This document shows positions 35,722 to 44,518 of a DNA stretch of 64,000 nt, piece after piece; positions within the stretch are counted from its first letter, which is position 1, and each line of letters opens with the position of its first letter. The stretch lies in NCBI GenBank assembly GCA_963762885.1, contig CAVXNH010000036.1:186001-250000 (forward strand). The letters are read 5' to 3'. The stretch comes from JASHVB01 sp963762885 (lineage in GTDB: Bacteria; Pseudomonadota; Alphaproteobacteria; Acetobacterales; Acetobacteraceae). Position numbers and translations under genes: made by a program. The notes below the pieces were generated by a model. It was not told the origin of the DNA, ran no database searches, and saw only the letters and a list, made by a program, of their open reading frames with translations.

Positions 35722-37256
35722 GCCCGTTGCTCCGCGTCGCGCGGCGGTCCGCTGCGCGGCCCAATCCCGCTTGCCGCAAGCGGTTTCTGCGCCGGTCCCA
35801 GCCCGACCGGGTACGTCAGCGCCAGCAGCAGCGCCAGCACGGCCAGCGTCCCGGTGAGCAAATAGGCGTGGCGCATCGCGGCGGTGGTTGCGTCGATCAG
35901 GTGGGCAAGCTCGCCGGCAGCGGCCGTCGCCCGCCATTGCACGTCCATCAGGCGATCCAGCGCCTTTCCCGCCTCCGGCCCGCCGCGCAGGCTGATGCTC
36001 AGCACCGCGCCGAACGCCGCCGCGCCCAGCGATTGGCCGAGGAAGCGCAGGAACATGGTGGACGAGGTGGCGGCGCCGCGCTGGCCCCAGGCCACCGAGG
36101 TCTGCACCGAAACCATGAATGTGGTGTTGCAGAAGCCCATGCCGGCGCCGATCAGCACCGCGCCGACCGCGGCCCAGACCGGCCCCCGCGCCGGCGTCAG
36201 AGCGATCAGCATCGCCGCGCCGGCAATCAGCGCCACGGCGCCGGCGCCGGCGATGCGGCGATAACTCGTGTGCGGCAGGCACAGCCCCGCCGTGGCGCTG
36301 GCCAGCACCCACACCACGGACATCATCGCCAGGATAACGGCGGACACGCTGGCGCCGCGACCCATGTTGCCCTGAACGTAGGTCGGCAGGTAGGCGGTGA
36401 CGCCCATCATCAGGATGCCGGTGACCAGGCTGCCGATGCTGCTACTGACGATCACCCGGTTGCGCCAAAGCTCCAGCGGCAGCATCGGCTCGGCAACCCG
36501 CCGTTCATGCAGCACCAGCGTGGTCCCGGCCAGCACGAAGACGGTGGCGACCGCCGCCTGCGAGACGCCTGAAAGTCCGCCGCTCTGCAACAGCAGCATC
36601 ACCGCGCCGATCGCCAGCAACAGCAGCACCGAGCCCTGGTAGTCCACCTGGTGCTGGCGCGTCTGCACATGCTCTGGCAGGAACAGCGCCACCATGCCGA
36701 TCGCCGCGGCGCCGATCGGCAGGTTCATCCAGAACACGATCGGCCAGTCGCCGTACTGCACGATGAAAGCGCCGAGCGACGGCCCGATCACCGCGGAGAC
36801 CCCGAACACGCCGGACAGCAAACCCTGCACGCGCGCCCGCTCGACCGGGGTGTAGATGTCGCCGACGATGGTATTGGCGATCGGCTGCACCCCACCCGCG
36901 CCCAGCCCCTGGATGGCGCGGAACGCCACAAGCTGCGCCATCGAATGGGCGAAGCCGCACAGCGTGGAGCCGAGCAAGAACAGCAGGGCGCCGGCGAAAA
37001 AGATGCGGCGGCGGCCGTAAATGTCGGCCAGCCGGCCGTAGACCGGAATGGTCGCCGCCTGGGTCAGCATGTAGGCGGAGAAAACCCAGGCGAACAGGCC
37101 GAAGCCGCCCAGGCTGGCGGCGATGCTGGGCATCGCGGTGGCGATGATGGTGGCCTCGACCGCCGCCATGAAACTCGCCGCCATACACGCGGCGAGGATC
37201 AGCTTCCGGCGTGGCAGCGAGACGGCTGGGGCGATCGTGGCGGCCGCGTTGGACAT
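35718..37256 (-). CDS. DHA2-family (EmrB/QacA) MFS drug exporter
   Basis: 512 residues with about 14 helices. LILAACMAASFMAAVEATII (with the acidic residue of helix 1), GRLADIYGRRRIFFAGALLF (motif A), FRAIQGLGAGGVQPIANTIV and LSGVFGVSAVIGPSLGAFIV (motif C, antiporter) are clear. It exports drugs or metabolites by H+ antiport. It is followed directly by pxpB and pxpC and lies 18 bases after the upstream methyltransferase stop, so the four leftward genes may be co-transcribed. Confidence 0.9.
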   Translation of the reverse strand: MSNAAATIAPAVSLPRRKLILAACMAASFMAAVEATIIATAMPSIAASLGGFGLFAWVFSAYMLTQAATIPVYGRLADIYGRRRIFFAGALLFLLGSTLCGFAHSMAQLVAFRAIQGLGAGGVQPIANTIVGDIYTPVERARVQGLLSGVFGVSAVIGPSLGAFIVQYGDWPIVFWMNLPIGAAAIGMVALFLPEHVQTRQHQVDYQGSVLLLLAIGAVMLLLQSGGLSGVSQAAVATVFVLAGTTLVLHERRVAEPMLPLELWRNRVIVSSSIGSLVTGILMMGVTAYLPTYVQGNMGRGASVSAVILAMMSVVWVLASATAGLCLPHTSYRRIAGAGAVALIAGAAMLIALTPARGPVWAAVGAVLIGAGMGFCNTTFMVSVQTSVAWGQRGAATSSTMFLRFLGQSLGAAAFGAVLSISLRGGPEAGKALDRLMDVQWRATAAAGELAHLIDATTAAMRHAYLLTGTLAVLALLLALTYPVGLGPAQKPLAASGIGPRSGPPRDAEQRA

Positions 37257-37274
37257 GCCGGGCCGGATGGCGCC

Positions 37275-37940
37275 CTAGGCGCGCAGCGCGACGACCAGAT
37301 CGTCGGTCATGTTGGCCTCCGGATGGAGGTCCGTGCGCGCCTCGACGATGTTCAGGCCGGCGAGCACGTCGTGCACCCATTCCTCGGCCGTCCACAACTG
37401 ACGGAAGATGTCGTCGCGATCGAACAGCACCCGGTTCTTCGCGCTGTCGAAGGGAACGTCGAACACCACGGTCGGCGCCACCGCCAACTGTGCCCGCAGC
37501 GCCTCGCGGATGCTTTCGGCCGAGTCCAGGTGCTCCATCACCCCGCCATGCGTGATCGCCCGGAACGAGCGATGCGGGGCGACGGTTTCGAGCCCGAACA
37601 TGTCGCCCACCTGGAACGCCGCACCGCATTCCGGTGCCACGGCGTCCGCATTAGCCTGCGCCTGGCGCACGATTTTCGGATCGAGGTCGATGCCCAGCAC
37701 CCGATACCCGAGCGTCGCCGAGCCCAGCGCGTGCCGGCCCGGGCCGCAGCCCAGTTCGAGCACGTCGCTGCCCCGCGGCACGAGACGCGACAGCATGCCG
37801 AAGAATACCGCGTTGCGCGCCACCCAGCGGTCGACGATGTCCCGCGTCAACTGCCAAACTCCGCGTTGCTGGAATACGTCGATCCACATGTCGCCCGCCG
37901 ACGGGGTGTCCCTGCTCGCGAGAGAGAGCATTCCATCCAT
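37275..37940 (-). CDS. Class I SAM-dependent methyltransferase
   Basis: 221 residues. SAM motif I DVLELGCGPGRHALG, acidic motif II VLGIDLDPKIV and AITHGGVMEHLDSAES around motif IV. Substrate unknown. ATG 37940 opens MDGMLSLASRDTPSAGDMWI; an upstream extension in the same frame lacks coding character. It is the first gene of the leftward methyltransferase-MFS-pxpB-pxpC group. Confidence 0.85.
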   Translation of the reverse strand: MDGMLSLASRDTPSAGDMWIDVFQQRGVWQLTRDIVDRWVARNAVFFGMLSRLVPRGSDVLELGCGPGRHALGSATLGYRVLGIDLDPKIVRQAQANADAVAPECGAAFQVGDMFGLETVAPHRSFRAITHGGVMEHLDSAESIREALRAQLAVAPTVVFDVPFDSAKNRVLFDRDDIFRQLWTAEEWVHDVLAGLNIVEARTDLHPEANMTDDLVVALRA

Positions 37941-38495
37941 GTGGCAATTCCTTCTCGTCCGTCCTGGCGATTGCCACGGTTGGCGACCGACTACTCTCGG
38001 CACGATACGGAAATGGCGAAACTGTACAGTTAACTGCGTGTTAGCCCGGCGTGAAAAGAACGCATAATGTTAATAAGTCGTAAACAACACGCCGCATAAC
38101 TGCTTGGATTTACGGCCGCGCCGGCCGCGCGCAGCAATTCCAGCCAATTGGGACACCGGCGGCATAATTGCGAAAATCCGGTTAATTCCGGCGCTCGGTT
38201 GCCGCCCAGAGCGCCCGGGACGACAAGCTTTTTGCCTGGCTCGACGACAGGCGTGGCTGGTCGATTTCGCTCAAGCTGAAAACGCCCTGAAAGCGGACCT
38301 GGGTGACAACCGGGCGGACAGGCGCGTGTCTATGCCAGGCTGTCGCCATGGGGAAGGACCTTGCTTCTTGTGTCGGTTGCGGCTCCCTGCCGAACGTGGT
38401 GGGGTGGTCGCAATGCGGCACTCCGGCCGGCCATAATTAAATCGCGGAGAACACGGTGCGCCACCTTGCACATGTTGGTTGAGCTGCCGTCAGCC
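37941..38495. other. Intergenic region between divergent methyltransferase and ABC exporter genes
   Basis: No gene or repeat is recognised. The part around 38040-38100 is unusually AT-rich for this genome (GCATAATGTTAATAAGTCGT) and is the likely promoter area for one or both flanking operons. Confidence 0.4.
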
Positions 38496-39242
38496 ATGCG
38501 GCCCCTCGCCCTCGAAATTCGCGGGCTCGCCAAGCATTATGAACGCCCGGCGGTCGATGGCCTCGACCTCGCCGTCCGCGCCGGCGAATTCTACACCCTG
38601 CTGGGCCCCAACGGCGCCGGCAAGACGACCACGATGCGGATGGTGACCGGCTTGCTCAAACCGGATCGCGGCTCGATCGAGGTCTACGGCATCGACGCCC
38701 TCGCCGATCCGATCGCCGCCAAGCGCATCATGGCCTGGGTCTCGGATGAGCCGATGATCTACGACAAGCTGACGCCGATGGAGTATCTCGCCTTCGTCGC
38801 CGGCCTGTGGGCCATCGATGGCACTCTCGCCGCCGAACGCGCGCAGTATTTGCTGTCGTCGTTCGGCCTGGGTTCGCATGCCAGGGAGCGCTGCGAGAAG
38901 CTGTCCAAGGGCATGCGCCAGAAGGTGGCGCTGGCCGGCGCGCTGGTGCACGACCCGAAGCTGATCATCCTGGACGAACCCTTGACCGGGCTCGACGCCG
39001 GTTCGGCCCGCATGATCAAGGGCGTGCTGCGAGAGCACGTCGATGCCGGTGGCGCGGTCATCATGACCACCCACATCCTGGACGTCGCCGAGCGCATGGC
39101 CGATCGCATTGGCGTCATGGCCGAAGGCGTCCTCATCGCCGAGGGCACCCTGGACGAGTTGCGCCGCCAGACCGGTTCCGGCCACGCCAGCCTGGAGGAC
39201 ACCTTCCTCGCCCTGGTCGAGCAAGGAACGCAAGCCGCGTGA
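38496..39242 (+). CDS. ABC transporter ATP-binding protein
   Basis: 248 residues. Walker A LLGPNGAGKTTTMRMVTGLL, signature LSKGMRQKVALAGALVHDP, Walker B KLIILDEPLTGLDAG and the switch histidine in IMTTHILDVAE. DrrA/CcmA-type ATPase of an export system. ATG 38496 (MRPLALEIRGL) is preferred over 38472. Its stop overlaps the permease start (TGATG), so the pair is coupled. Confidence 0.92.
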   Translation: MRPLALEIRGLAKHYERPAVDGLDLAVRAGEFYTLLGPNGAGKTTTMRMVTGLLKPDRGSIEVYGIDALADPIAAKRIMAWVSDEPMIYDKLTPMEYLAFVAGLWAIDGTLAAERAQYLLSSFGLGSHARERCEKLSKGMRQKVALAGALVHDPKLIILDEPLTGLDAGSARMIKGVLREHVDAGGAVIMTTHILDVAERMADRIGVMAEGVLIAEGTLDELRRQTGSGHASLEDTFLALVEQGTQAA

Positions 39243-40777
39243 TGCGATCCGGCACACTCGGCTGGTTCGCGCTGCATGAAGCGCGGCTGGCCTGGCGCGA
39301 TTGGCTTTCGCTGCTGACTGCCGGGCATCGCCGGAGCATCCGCACCGTGGCGCTGGGCTTCATCGCCTTCGCCCTGTTCGCGCACGGGCTCGCCTGGATG
39401 ATGCTCGCGCCGTCACCGGACCTGTGGGGTGTCGCGGATACCCACGAACTGGTGGTCATCACCGGCATGCTGATCCTCGCCTGGTCGATGATGCTGTCGC
39501 AGGCGATGGAATCGGTCACCCGGGCGTTCTACGCGCGGGGCGATCTCGACCTGATCCTGGCCTCGCCGGCCAGGGCATCGCGGCTGTTCGCGGTGCGCAT
39601 CGTGGCGATGGCCGTGACGATCCTGTGCATGGCGCTGGTGCTGGGAGCGCCGGTGATCGACGTGCTGGTCTGGCGCGGCGGACCGCATTGGCTCGGCGCC
39701 TACGCGGTCGTGCTGGCGCTGGCGATGGATGCGGTCGCGGTCGCGGTGGTGCTGACCGTGGCGATGTTCCGCGCGATCGGGCCCAGGCGCACGCGGGCGA
39801 TTGCCCAGGTCGCCGCGGCCGTGATCGGCGCCGCGTTCATGATCGGCATGCAGTTCGCCGCGATCGACGCCTTCGGCACGATGTCCCGCACCGCCGTCCT
39901 GCAAATGCCGGCCTTGCTCAGGGCGGCGCCCGGCCTCGGCAGCGCTTTCTGGTATCCCGCCCGTGCCGTTCTTGGCGAGCCGGCGGCGCTGGCGGTTTTG
40001 TTCGGCGTCAGCACGGCCGTGCTGGCCGCCGTCATCCATTTTTTCGCACCGCTGTTCGGCCAGTTCGCACTGGCCGCTGCCAGCGTTTCGCAGGACACCA
40101 CACGGCGTGCCGGCCGCCCGGCGCGGTTTCACACGACCTCGCCAGCGCAGGCGCTGCGCCACAAGGAGTGGAGGTTGCTGCTGCGCGACCCCTGGCTGAT
40201 GTCGCAGACGCTGATGCAGTTGCTTTACCTGATGCCGGCCGCCTTCCTGCTATGGCGCAGCTTCTACGCCGCCGGTGGCGGCTCCGCGCTGCTGGTGCCG
40301 GTGCTGATCGTGGCGGCGGGACAACTGAGCGGCGGCCTGGCCTGGCTCGCCGTGTCCGGCGAGGATGCGCCCGAACTGATCGCATCCGCGCCGATGTCGG
40401 CGGCCCGCGGCCTGCGTGCCAAGACCGAGGCGGTGCTGGGCGGCATCGCGGTCGTGTTCGCGCCGTTCGTCGTCGTGCTGGCCGCCACGGCGCCGTTCGC
40501 CGCGCTGGTCGCGTGCTCTGGCATTGCCATCGCCGCCGGTTCGGCCACGGCGATCCAGTTCTGGTTCCGTACCCAGGCGAGGCGCAGCCTGTTCCGCCGC
40601 CGCCAGACGTCATCGCGCATCGCGACGTTCGCCGAGGCGCTGGCGTCGATCGGCTGGGCCGGTACCGGAGCCTTGGCGGCAACCGGCACCTGGCTCGCCG
40701 TCATCCCCGGCCTCATGGTGACCGTGGTCGTGGCCGGCGCCTGGATGATCAGCCCGGACCGCACTGCGGCGGTTTAG
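39242..40777 (+). CDS. ABC exporter permease (ABC-2-like), large
   Basis: 511 residues with about 12 predicted helices, in two similar halves. Starts MRSGTLGWFALHEARLAWRD. Helices include TVALGFIAFALFAHGLAWMM, ELVVITGMLILAWSMMLSQA and YLMPAAFLLWRSFYAAGGGS. The cytoplasmic centre ALRHKEWRLLLRDPWLMSQT is typical of ABC-2 permeases. It forms an exporter with the preceding ATPase; substrate unknown. Confidence 0.82.
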   Translation: MRSGTLGWFALHEARLAWRDWLSLLTAGHRRSIRTVALGFIAFALFAHGLAWMMLAPSPDLWGVADTHELVVITGMLILAWSMMLSQAMESVTRAFYARGDLDLILASPARASRLFAVRIVAMAVTILCMALVLGAPVIDVLVWRGGPHWLGAYAVVLALAMDAVAVAVVLTVAMFRAIGPRRTRAIAQVAAAVIGAAFMIGMQFAAIDAFGTMSRTAVLQMPALLRAAPGLGSAFWYPARAVLGEPAALAVLFGVSTAVLAAVIHFFAPLFGQFALAAASVSQDTTRRAGRPARFHTTSPAQALRHKEWRLLLRDPWLMSQTLMQLLYLMPAAFLLWRSFYAAGGGSALLVPVLIVAAGQLSGGLAWLAVSGEDAPELIASAPMSAARGLRAKTEAVLGGIAVVFAPFVVVLAATAPFAALVACSGIAIAAGSATAIQFWFRTQARRSLFRRRQTSSRIATFAEALASIGWAGTGALAATGTWLAVIPGLMVTVVVAGAWMISPDRTAAV

Positions 40778-40799
40778 ACCCCTGACACCCCTGTCATTG

Positions 40800-40840
40800 C
40801 CCCGTGTCATGGCCGGCGCAGGCCGGCCATGACACGGGGG
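40800..40840. terminator. Palindrome acting as terminator after the ABC operon
   Basis: CCCGTGTCATGGCCGG and CCGGCCATGACACGGG form a 16-bp stem with a short loop, 23 bases after the permease stop. It is the minimal member of the GTCATGGCC family. Confidence 0.6.
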
Positions 40841-40915
40841 ACTGCAATGATGGGGTCTTCGCATTTCCGGTCCTTGGCGCTTGCTTAGTTTCGGGACTGT
40901 AGCTAGCACCTTCGC

Positions 40916-42106
40916 ATGCCAACTTCACTCAACCCGCGTCCGGACGCCCGGCATGAGCAGCCGCGGGCGTTATCGTTTCCGCTCCGCTTCGATGTCCGTA
41001 AGCGCCCGCGCCAGACCGACGATGTAGATGCAATCCTGGGCACCGCCGCGAGCGTGGTCGGTTCGGCGTCCGCGCCGCTGGTTTCGGTCTGCGTGAGCGC
41101 CCACAATTACGGACGATTCCTCGCAGCCTGCATCGATTCCATCCTGGGCCAGTCCTATCCCAACATCGAATGCACCGTCGTGGACGATGGCTCGACGGAC
41201 GAAACCGGCGAGGTGCTTGCCCGCTACGCCACCCGCGTCAGGATCGTGCGGCACGACGTGGCGCAGGGCCAGCTTGCGGCGATGGCCGCCGGGTTTCGCC
41301 TGGCGCAGGGCCACTTTGTCAGCTTCGTCGATGCCGACGACTATCTGTACCGCGATTTCGTGCTGGCCCATGTGACGGTGTTCATGTCGACCGGGACATT
41401 CGCCGCGATGTCGAGTTCGGTGCAGCACAACGTCGATGTTACGGGTCAGCCGTTCGGCATTCATCCGGTTGGCATGCACTGGCCCCAGCAGCCGCTGCCG
41501 CATGGAACCTGGCGGCGCGGGCAGATCACCGGGACTGCCCTGGGCCGGATTCCAATCACCATCTACGACCCGCAATGCAATTTCGCACATCAGTGGCTGT
41601 GGGGCACAACGTCGTCGATGATGTTCCGCCGCCAGGTCGTGGCGCTGGTACTCGATCCGCCACCAGCCGGTGGACGTGCGTTCGGCGACGCCTATCTCGC
41701 GCATTTTTGCCATGCCATAGGCGGAACGGTCGTCGTCGAGATGCCGCTGGGTGCGTATCGCCGCCACGGCGGCAACATGTTCGCAAACAACGCCCTGGCC
41801 GGCGGTGTGGCTCCGCTGTCGACGCAGACTTACCCCGATCTGAATGCAACGTCGGTGATTGCCCGGCAGCTTGCCACGAACTTACATAAATTTCGCTACG
41901 CGCTCGGCTTGCGCCGTTTCGTTGTGACGCTGGAAAAGTTCTGTTCTTTTCATGTCATGCTGCGCACCGTGTCCGACCACTCGATGCAGGTAGGCTCCAA
42001 ATCGCTGCTGCTTTTCTTGCTCATGCGCGCGTCCCGGCGGGTTCGCACTCGCGCCGGCCGCCTCTCGCTGCTATGGGCAATCGCACGGTTGCGGGAGTTC
42101 GCCTGA
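40916..42106 (+). CDS. Family 2 glycosyltransferase
   Basis: 396 residues. The GT-A domain begins about residue 55: LVSVCVSAHNYGRFLAACID, YPNIECTVVDDGSTDETGEV and HFVSFVDADDYLYRDFVLAH (DxD). The C-terminal region has YRRHGGNMFANN and a helical tail. Probable role in surface polysaccharide or glycan assembly; donor and acceptor unknown. The roughly 50 residues before the domain have no recognised fold. No membrane span is seen. Confidence 0.85.
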   Translation: MPTSLNPRPDARHEQPRALSFPLRFDVRKRPRQTDDVDAILGTAASVVGSASAPLVSVCVSAHNYGRFLAACIDSILGQSYPNIECTVVDDGSTDETGEVLARYATRVRIVRHDVAQGQLAAMAAGFRLAQGHFVSFVDADDYLYRDFVLAHVTVFMSTGTFAAMSSSVQHNVDVTGQPFGIHPVGMHWPQQPLPHGTWRRGQITGTALGRIPITIYDPQCNFAHQWLWGTTSSMMFRRQVVALVLDPPPAGGRAFGDAYLAHFCHAIGGTVVVEMPLGAYRRHGGNMFANNALAGGVAPLSTQTYPDLNATSVIARQLATNLHKFRYALGLRRFVVTLEKFCSFHVMLRTVSDHSMQVGSKSLLLFLLMRASRRVRTRAGRLSLLWAIARLREFA

Positions 42107-42215
42107 CCGGGACCGGGAGTGCGACAATAAGCGCTTCGCGTCATGGCTGACACCAGTGTTGCGATCGTGATGCGCCGATATCGCTTCTGCGACACTTGAA
42201 AGGCCGCGGCGATGT

Positions 42216-42315
42216 GTCAGTCCGCAAGCAGATTTACCACAAAGACACAAAGGCACGAAGTTCATGAATTCTTCGTGTCTTTGTGTCTTTGTGGTGAATC
42301 TGCTGGCGGACTGAC
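42216..42315. repeat. 100-bp near-perfect hairpin (ACAAAGACACAAAGGCACG type)
   Basis: The left arm GTCAGTCCGC...CCACAAAGACACAAAGGCAC is mirrored by GTGTCTTTGTGTCTTTGTGG...GGACTGAC around a GAATTC centre near 42268. Similar phrases occur as dispersed palindromes in many environmental bacteria. It lies between convergent glycosyltransferase genes. Confidence 0.8.
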
Positions 42316-42348
42316 AGCGGCCGGAGGCGAAGCGTGAGGATTACAACT

Positions 42349-43305
42349 CTAGGGTCGGCCGCGTCGGCATTCCTCGTCCCATGGCGTCCGCGCTCCGCGA
42401 GGCCCGCACCTGAATAAATATATCAATGCGCCGCGCAGCATGCAGGCGAGTTTGTCCCCGTGAGAAAATCCGATTTCCGGTTCGAACGTGTTGCTACGCG
42501 TGAGAATCTCCTTCACCACATCTTTCATATCCCAATAGGCTTGCCGCCGCAGGATCGGGTACTTCCGGGCATGTTTTACAAACAACGCACCGTGTCCGAT
42601 CATGTATCGCCGGAGTGAGGCATACGCCGCAGCGGCGGTTTTCCGGCCGTGATGATGGAACACCGTCATATCCGGGACATGCTCGAGAGCCACGCCGGCG
42701 AGATAGGCGCGAAACGCATAGTCGGTATCGTCCCCGGAGCCCACGAGATCACCGGGACCGAAATCCTCGTCGAATGGCCCGAGACGATCGACCAGCGCCC
42801 GGGGCATTGTCATGTTGCAGCCGGTTATGCTGCCCCCCACATTCTCCTCCCAAACCGAGTTCGCCGATCGCACCCAACGCATGCGCGTCGGTCTGGTATC
42901 GATGGCAAATGGCATGTCGGCCGGATCTCCGAGTTCGATCCTCCCGCCGCGCAATACAAGATCGGTGTCGGAAGCTGCATAGCGCAGCAGATCGTTGACG
43001 TAGTCGATGTGCAGCGTGCAATCGTCGTCGGTAAAGGCAAGCAATTCACCCGCCGCCACGCGAAGCGCGCGATTGAGCGCAAGCCCCTTGCCCGCGCGTT
43101 GCTCGGTCAGAAGGCGCATCGGCACCGGGCTCGCACTCGCCAATGCCGCAAGGATCGCTGCGGTGCCGTCCGTCGAACCGCTATCGACGACGACGATTTC
43201 GGCATCCAGCGGAGACGCCTTGACCAGGGCAGCGGCTATAGAGTCCAGGCATGGGCCTATGCTTTGGTCCCGGTTCCTTGTGGTGACGATGAAAGAAAGC
43301 TTCAT
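42349..43305 (-). CDS. Family 2 glycosyltransferase
   Basis: 318 residues. MKLSFIVTTRNRDQSIGPCL, EIVVVDSGSTDGTAAILAAL and ELLAFTDDDCTLHIDYVNDL (DDD metal site) mark a GT-A domain. VGGSITGCNMTMPRALVDRL and GDDTDYAFRAYLAGVALEHV give the acceptor/catalytic region. Likely adds sugars to a surface glycan. ATG 43305 follows GAAAGAAAG. GC is a little lower at its ends than in the window at large. Confidence 0.87.
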   Translation of the reverse strand: MKLSFIVTTRNRDQSIGPCLDSIAAALVKASPLDAEIVVVDSGSTDGTAAILAALASASPVPMRLLTEQRAGKGLALNRALRVAAGELLAFTDDDCTLHIDYVNDLLRYAASDTDLVLRGGRIELGDPADMPFAIDTRPTRMRWVRSANSVWEENVGGSITGCNMTMPRALVDRLGPFDEDFGPGDLVGSGDDTDYAFRAYLAGVALEHVPDMTVFHHHGRKTAAAAYASLRRYMIGHGALFVKHARKYPILRRQAYWDMKDVVKEILTRSNTFEPEIGFSHGDKLACMLRGALIYLFRCGPRGARTPWDEECRRGRP

Positions 43306-43428
43306 GACTGAGGTCGCCCGATCATGCGCGGGGACAAGCGGCTACCCATGACTATGGTGCGCGCACCGCATCCGCTTCAAGTCACGCATCGAGCATGTTC
43401 GCCATCACCAGAAATGCCACGCAGACTA

Positions 43429-43534
43429 CTGTCATTGCGAGGAGCGAAGCGACGCGGCAATCCCCCGCCTGACGAACCATAGGCGGTTCGTCAGGCGGGG
43501 GATTGCCGCGTCGCTTCGCTCCTCGCAATGACAG
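43429..43534. repeat. Long palindrome (CTGTCATTGCGAGGAGCGAA type)
   Basis: The arms CTGTCATTGCGAGGAGCGAA and TTCGCTCCTCGCAATGACAG pair over about 45 bp, the stem continuing with GCAATCCCCCGCCTGACGAA. This sequence type is common as a dispersed repeat. A half copy is visible near 61561. Confidence 0.8.
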
Positions 43535-43567
43535 GCGGTTCAAGCTCCCAACCGCGCCGGAATTGCT

Positions 43568-44518
43568 CTAGTCAGGCTGACCCAGTGTCCGATACATCTC
43601 CGCAAGTTGCGGACTTATCGGCAGATTGAGCGTCTCCCCCGTCGGCAGCCGATCCACCAGCCATCGCGCGTACAACCTGCTCAGCGTTCCCTCTTCCGCC
43701 ATGCGGCCGAAGCTGGCCTTCACAAGATCGGCGAACGCCGGATCGTCCCGGCGCAACGTGATCGCGTATGGTTCGAACGACAGGTAATCCCCCACGATGC
43801 CGAAACGCCGACCCTCCGGACGCGTGGCGACGAAGCCGTACAGCAGGATGTCGTCCGACGCGAACGCATCCGCCTTGCCCGCGACGAGCATCCCATAGGC
43901 AGCGTCCAGATTGGGCGCCTCCGCCACCGTAATCGGCGGCGACGCCCGGCTGGCCAGACGCCGGATCACCTCGGCGTTGGTGGTGCCGGCGCCGACCACG
44001 ATCGTGCGGCCGCCCAGGTCGCGATAGGACGCCACCTTCGCTGCCAGCGGCACCATCAGCTTGGTGCCCGCCAGGAAGAACACCGGCGAGAACGCCACGG
44101 TCTTCGCACGCTCGGCGTTGGCCGTCGTCGAGCCGCACTCCAGGTCAACCGCACCCGAAATGACCTTCGGCAGCCGCTCATCCGCGTTGACCGGCACGTA
44201 GACGATGCGCACGCCCTTCTGCCAGGCCGGCGCATCGGATTCCAGCAGATCGACGTTCAGCGTTCGCGCCACGTCCTCGGCGATGCCGTGGCACAGGTCC
44301 AGCGAAAATCCCACCGGCTGTCCCGCCTTGTTCAGGAACGAAAACGGCAGCGCCGTTTCCCGGTAGCCGAGCAGGATCGTGCCGCGATCGTTGATCGTCT
44401 TTAGCGTGCCGGTCAGCGGCTCGCCTTCCTCCGCTCGCGCGCCGCCGCATATCGCCGCAACGGCCAGCAGCAGCAAAGCAAGCGCGGCCGGCAAGCGCAC
44501 GCGGAACGGCGGTCTCAT
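43568..44518 (-). CDS. Periplasmic amino-acid-type substrate-binding protein
   Basis: 316 residues. Signal peptide ends near GGARAEEGEP. Type 2 periplasmic-binding fold of the glutamate/aspartate (GltI) kind: TLKTINDRGTILLGYRETAL, GFSLDLCHGIAEDVA, VDLECGSTTANAERAKTVAF and AYGMLVAGKADAFASDDILL. No ABC permease or ATPase is adjacent; instead it overlaps dctA (ATGA), suggesting co-expression with a secondary dicarboxylate carrier. Confidence 0.85.
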   Translation of the reverse strand: MRPPFRVRLPAALALLLLAVAAICGGARAEEGEPLTGTLKTINDRGTILLGYRETALPFSFLNKAGQPVGFSLDLCHGIAEDVARTLNVDLLESDAPAWQKGVRIVYVPVNADERLPKVISGAVDLECGSTTANAERAKTVAFSPVFFLAGTKLMVPLAAKVASYRDLGGRTIVVGAGTTNAEVIRRLASRASPPITVAEAPNLDAAYGMLVAGKADAFASDDILLYGFVATRPEGRRFGIVGDYLSFEPYAITLRRDDPAFADLVKASFGRMAEEGTLSRLYARWLVDRLPTGETLNLPISPQLAEMYRTLGQPD

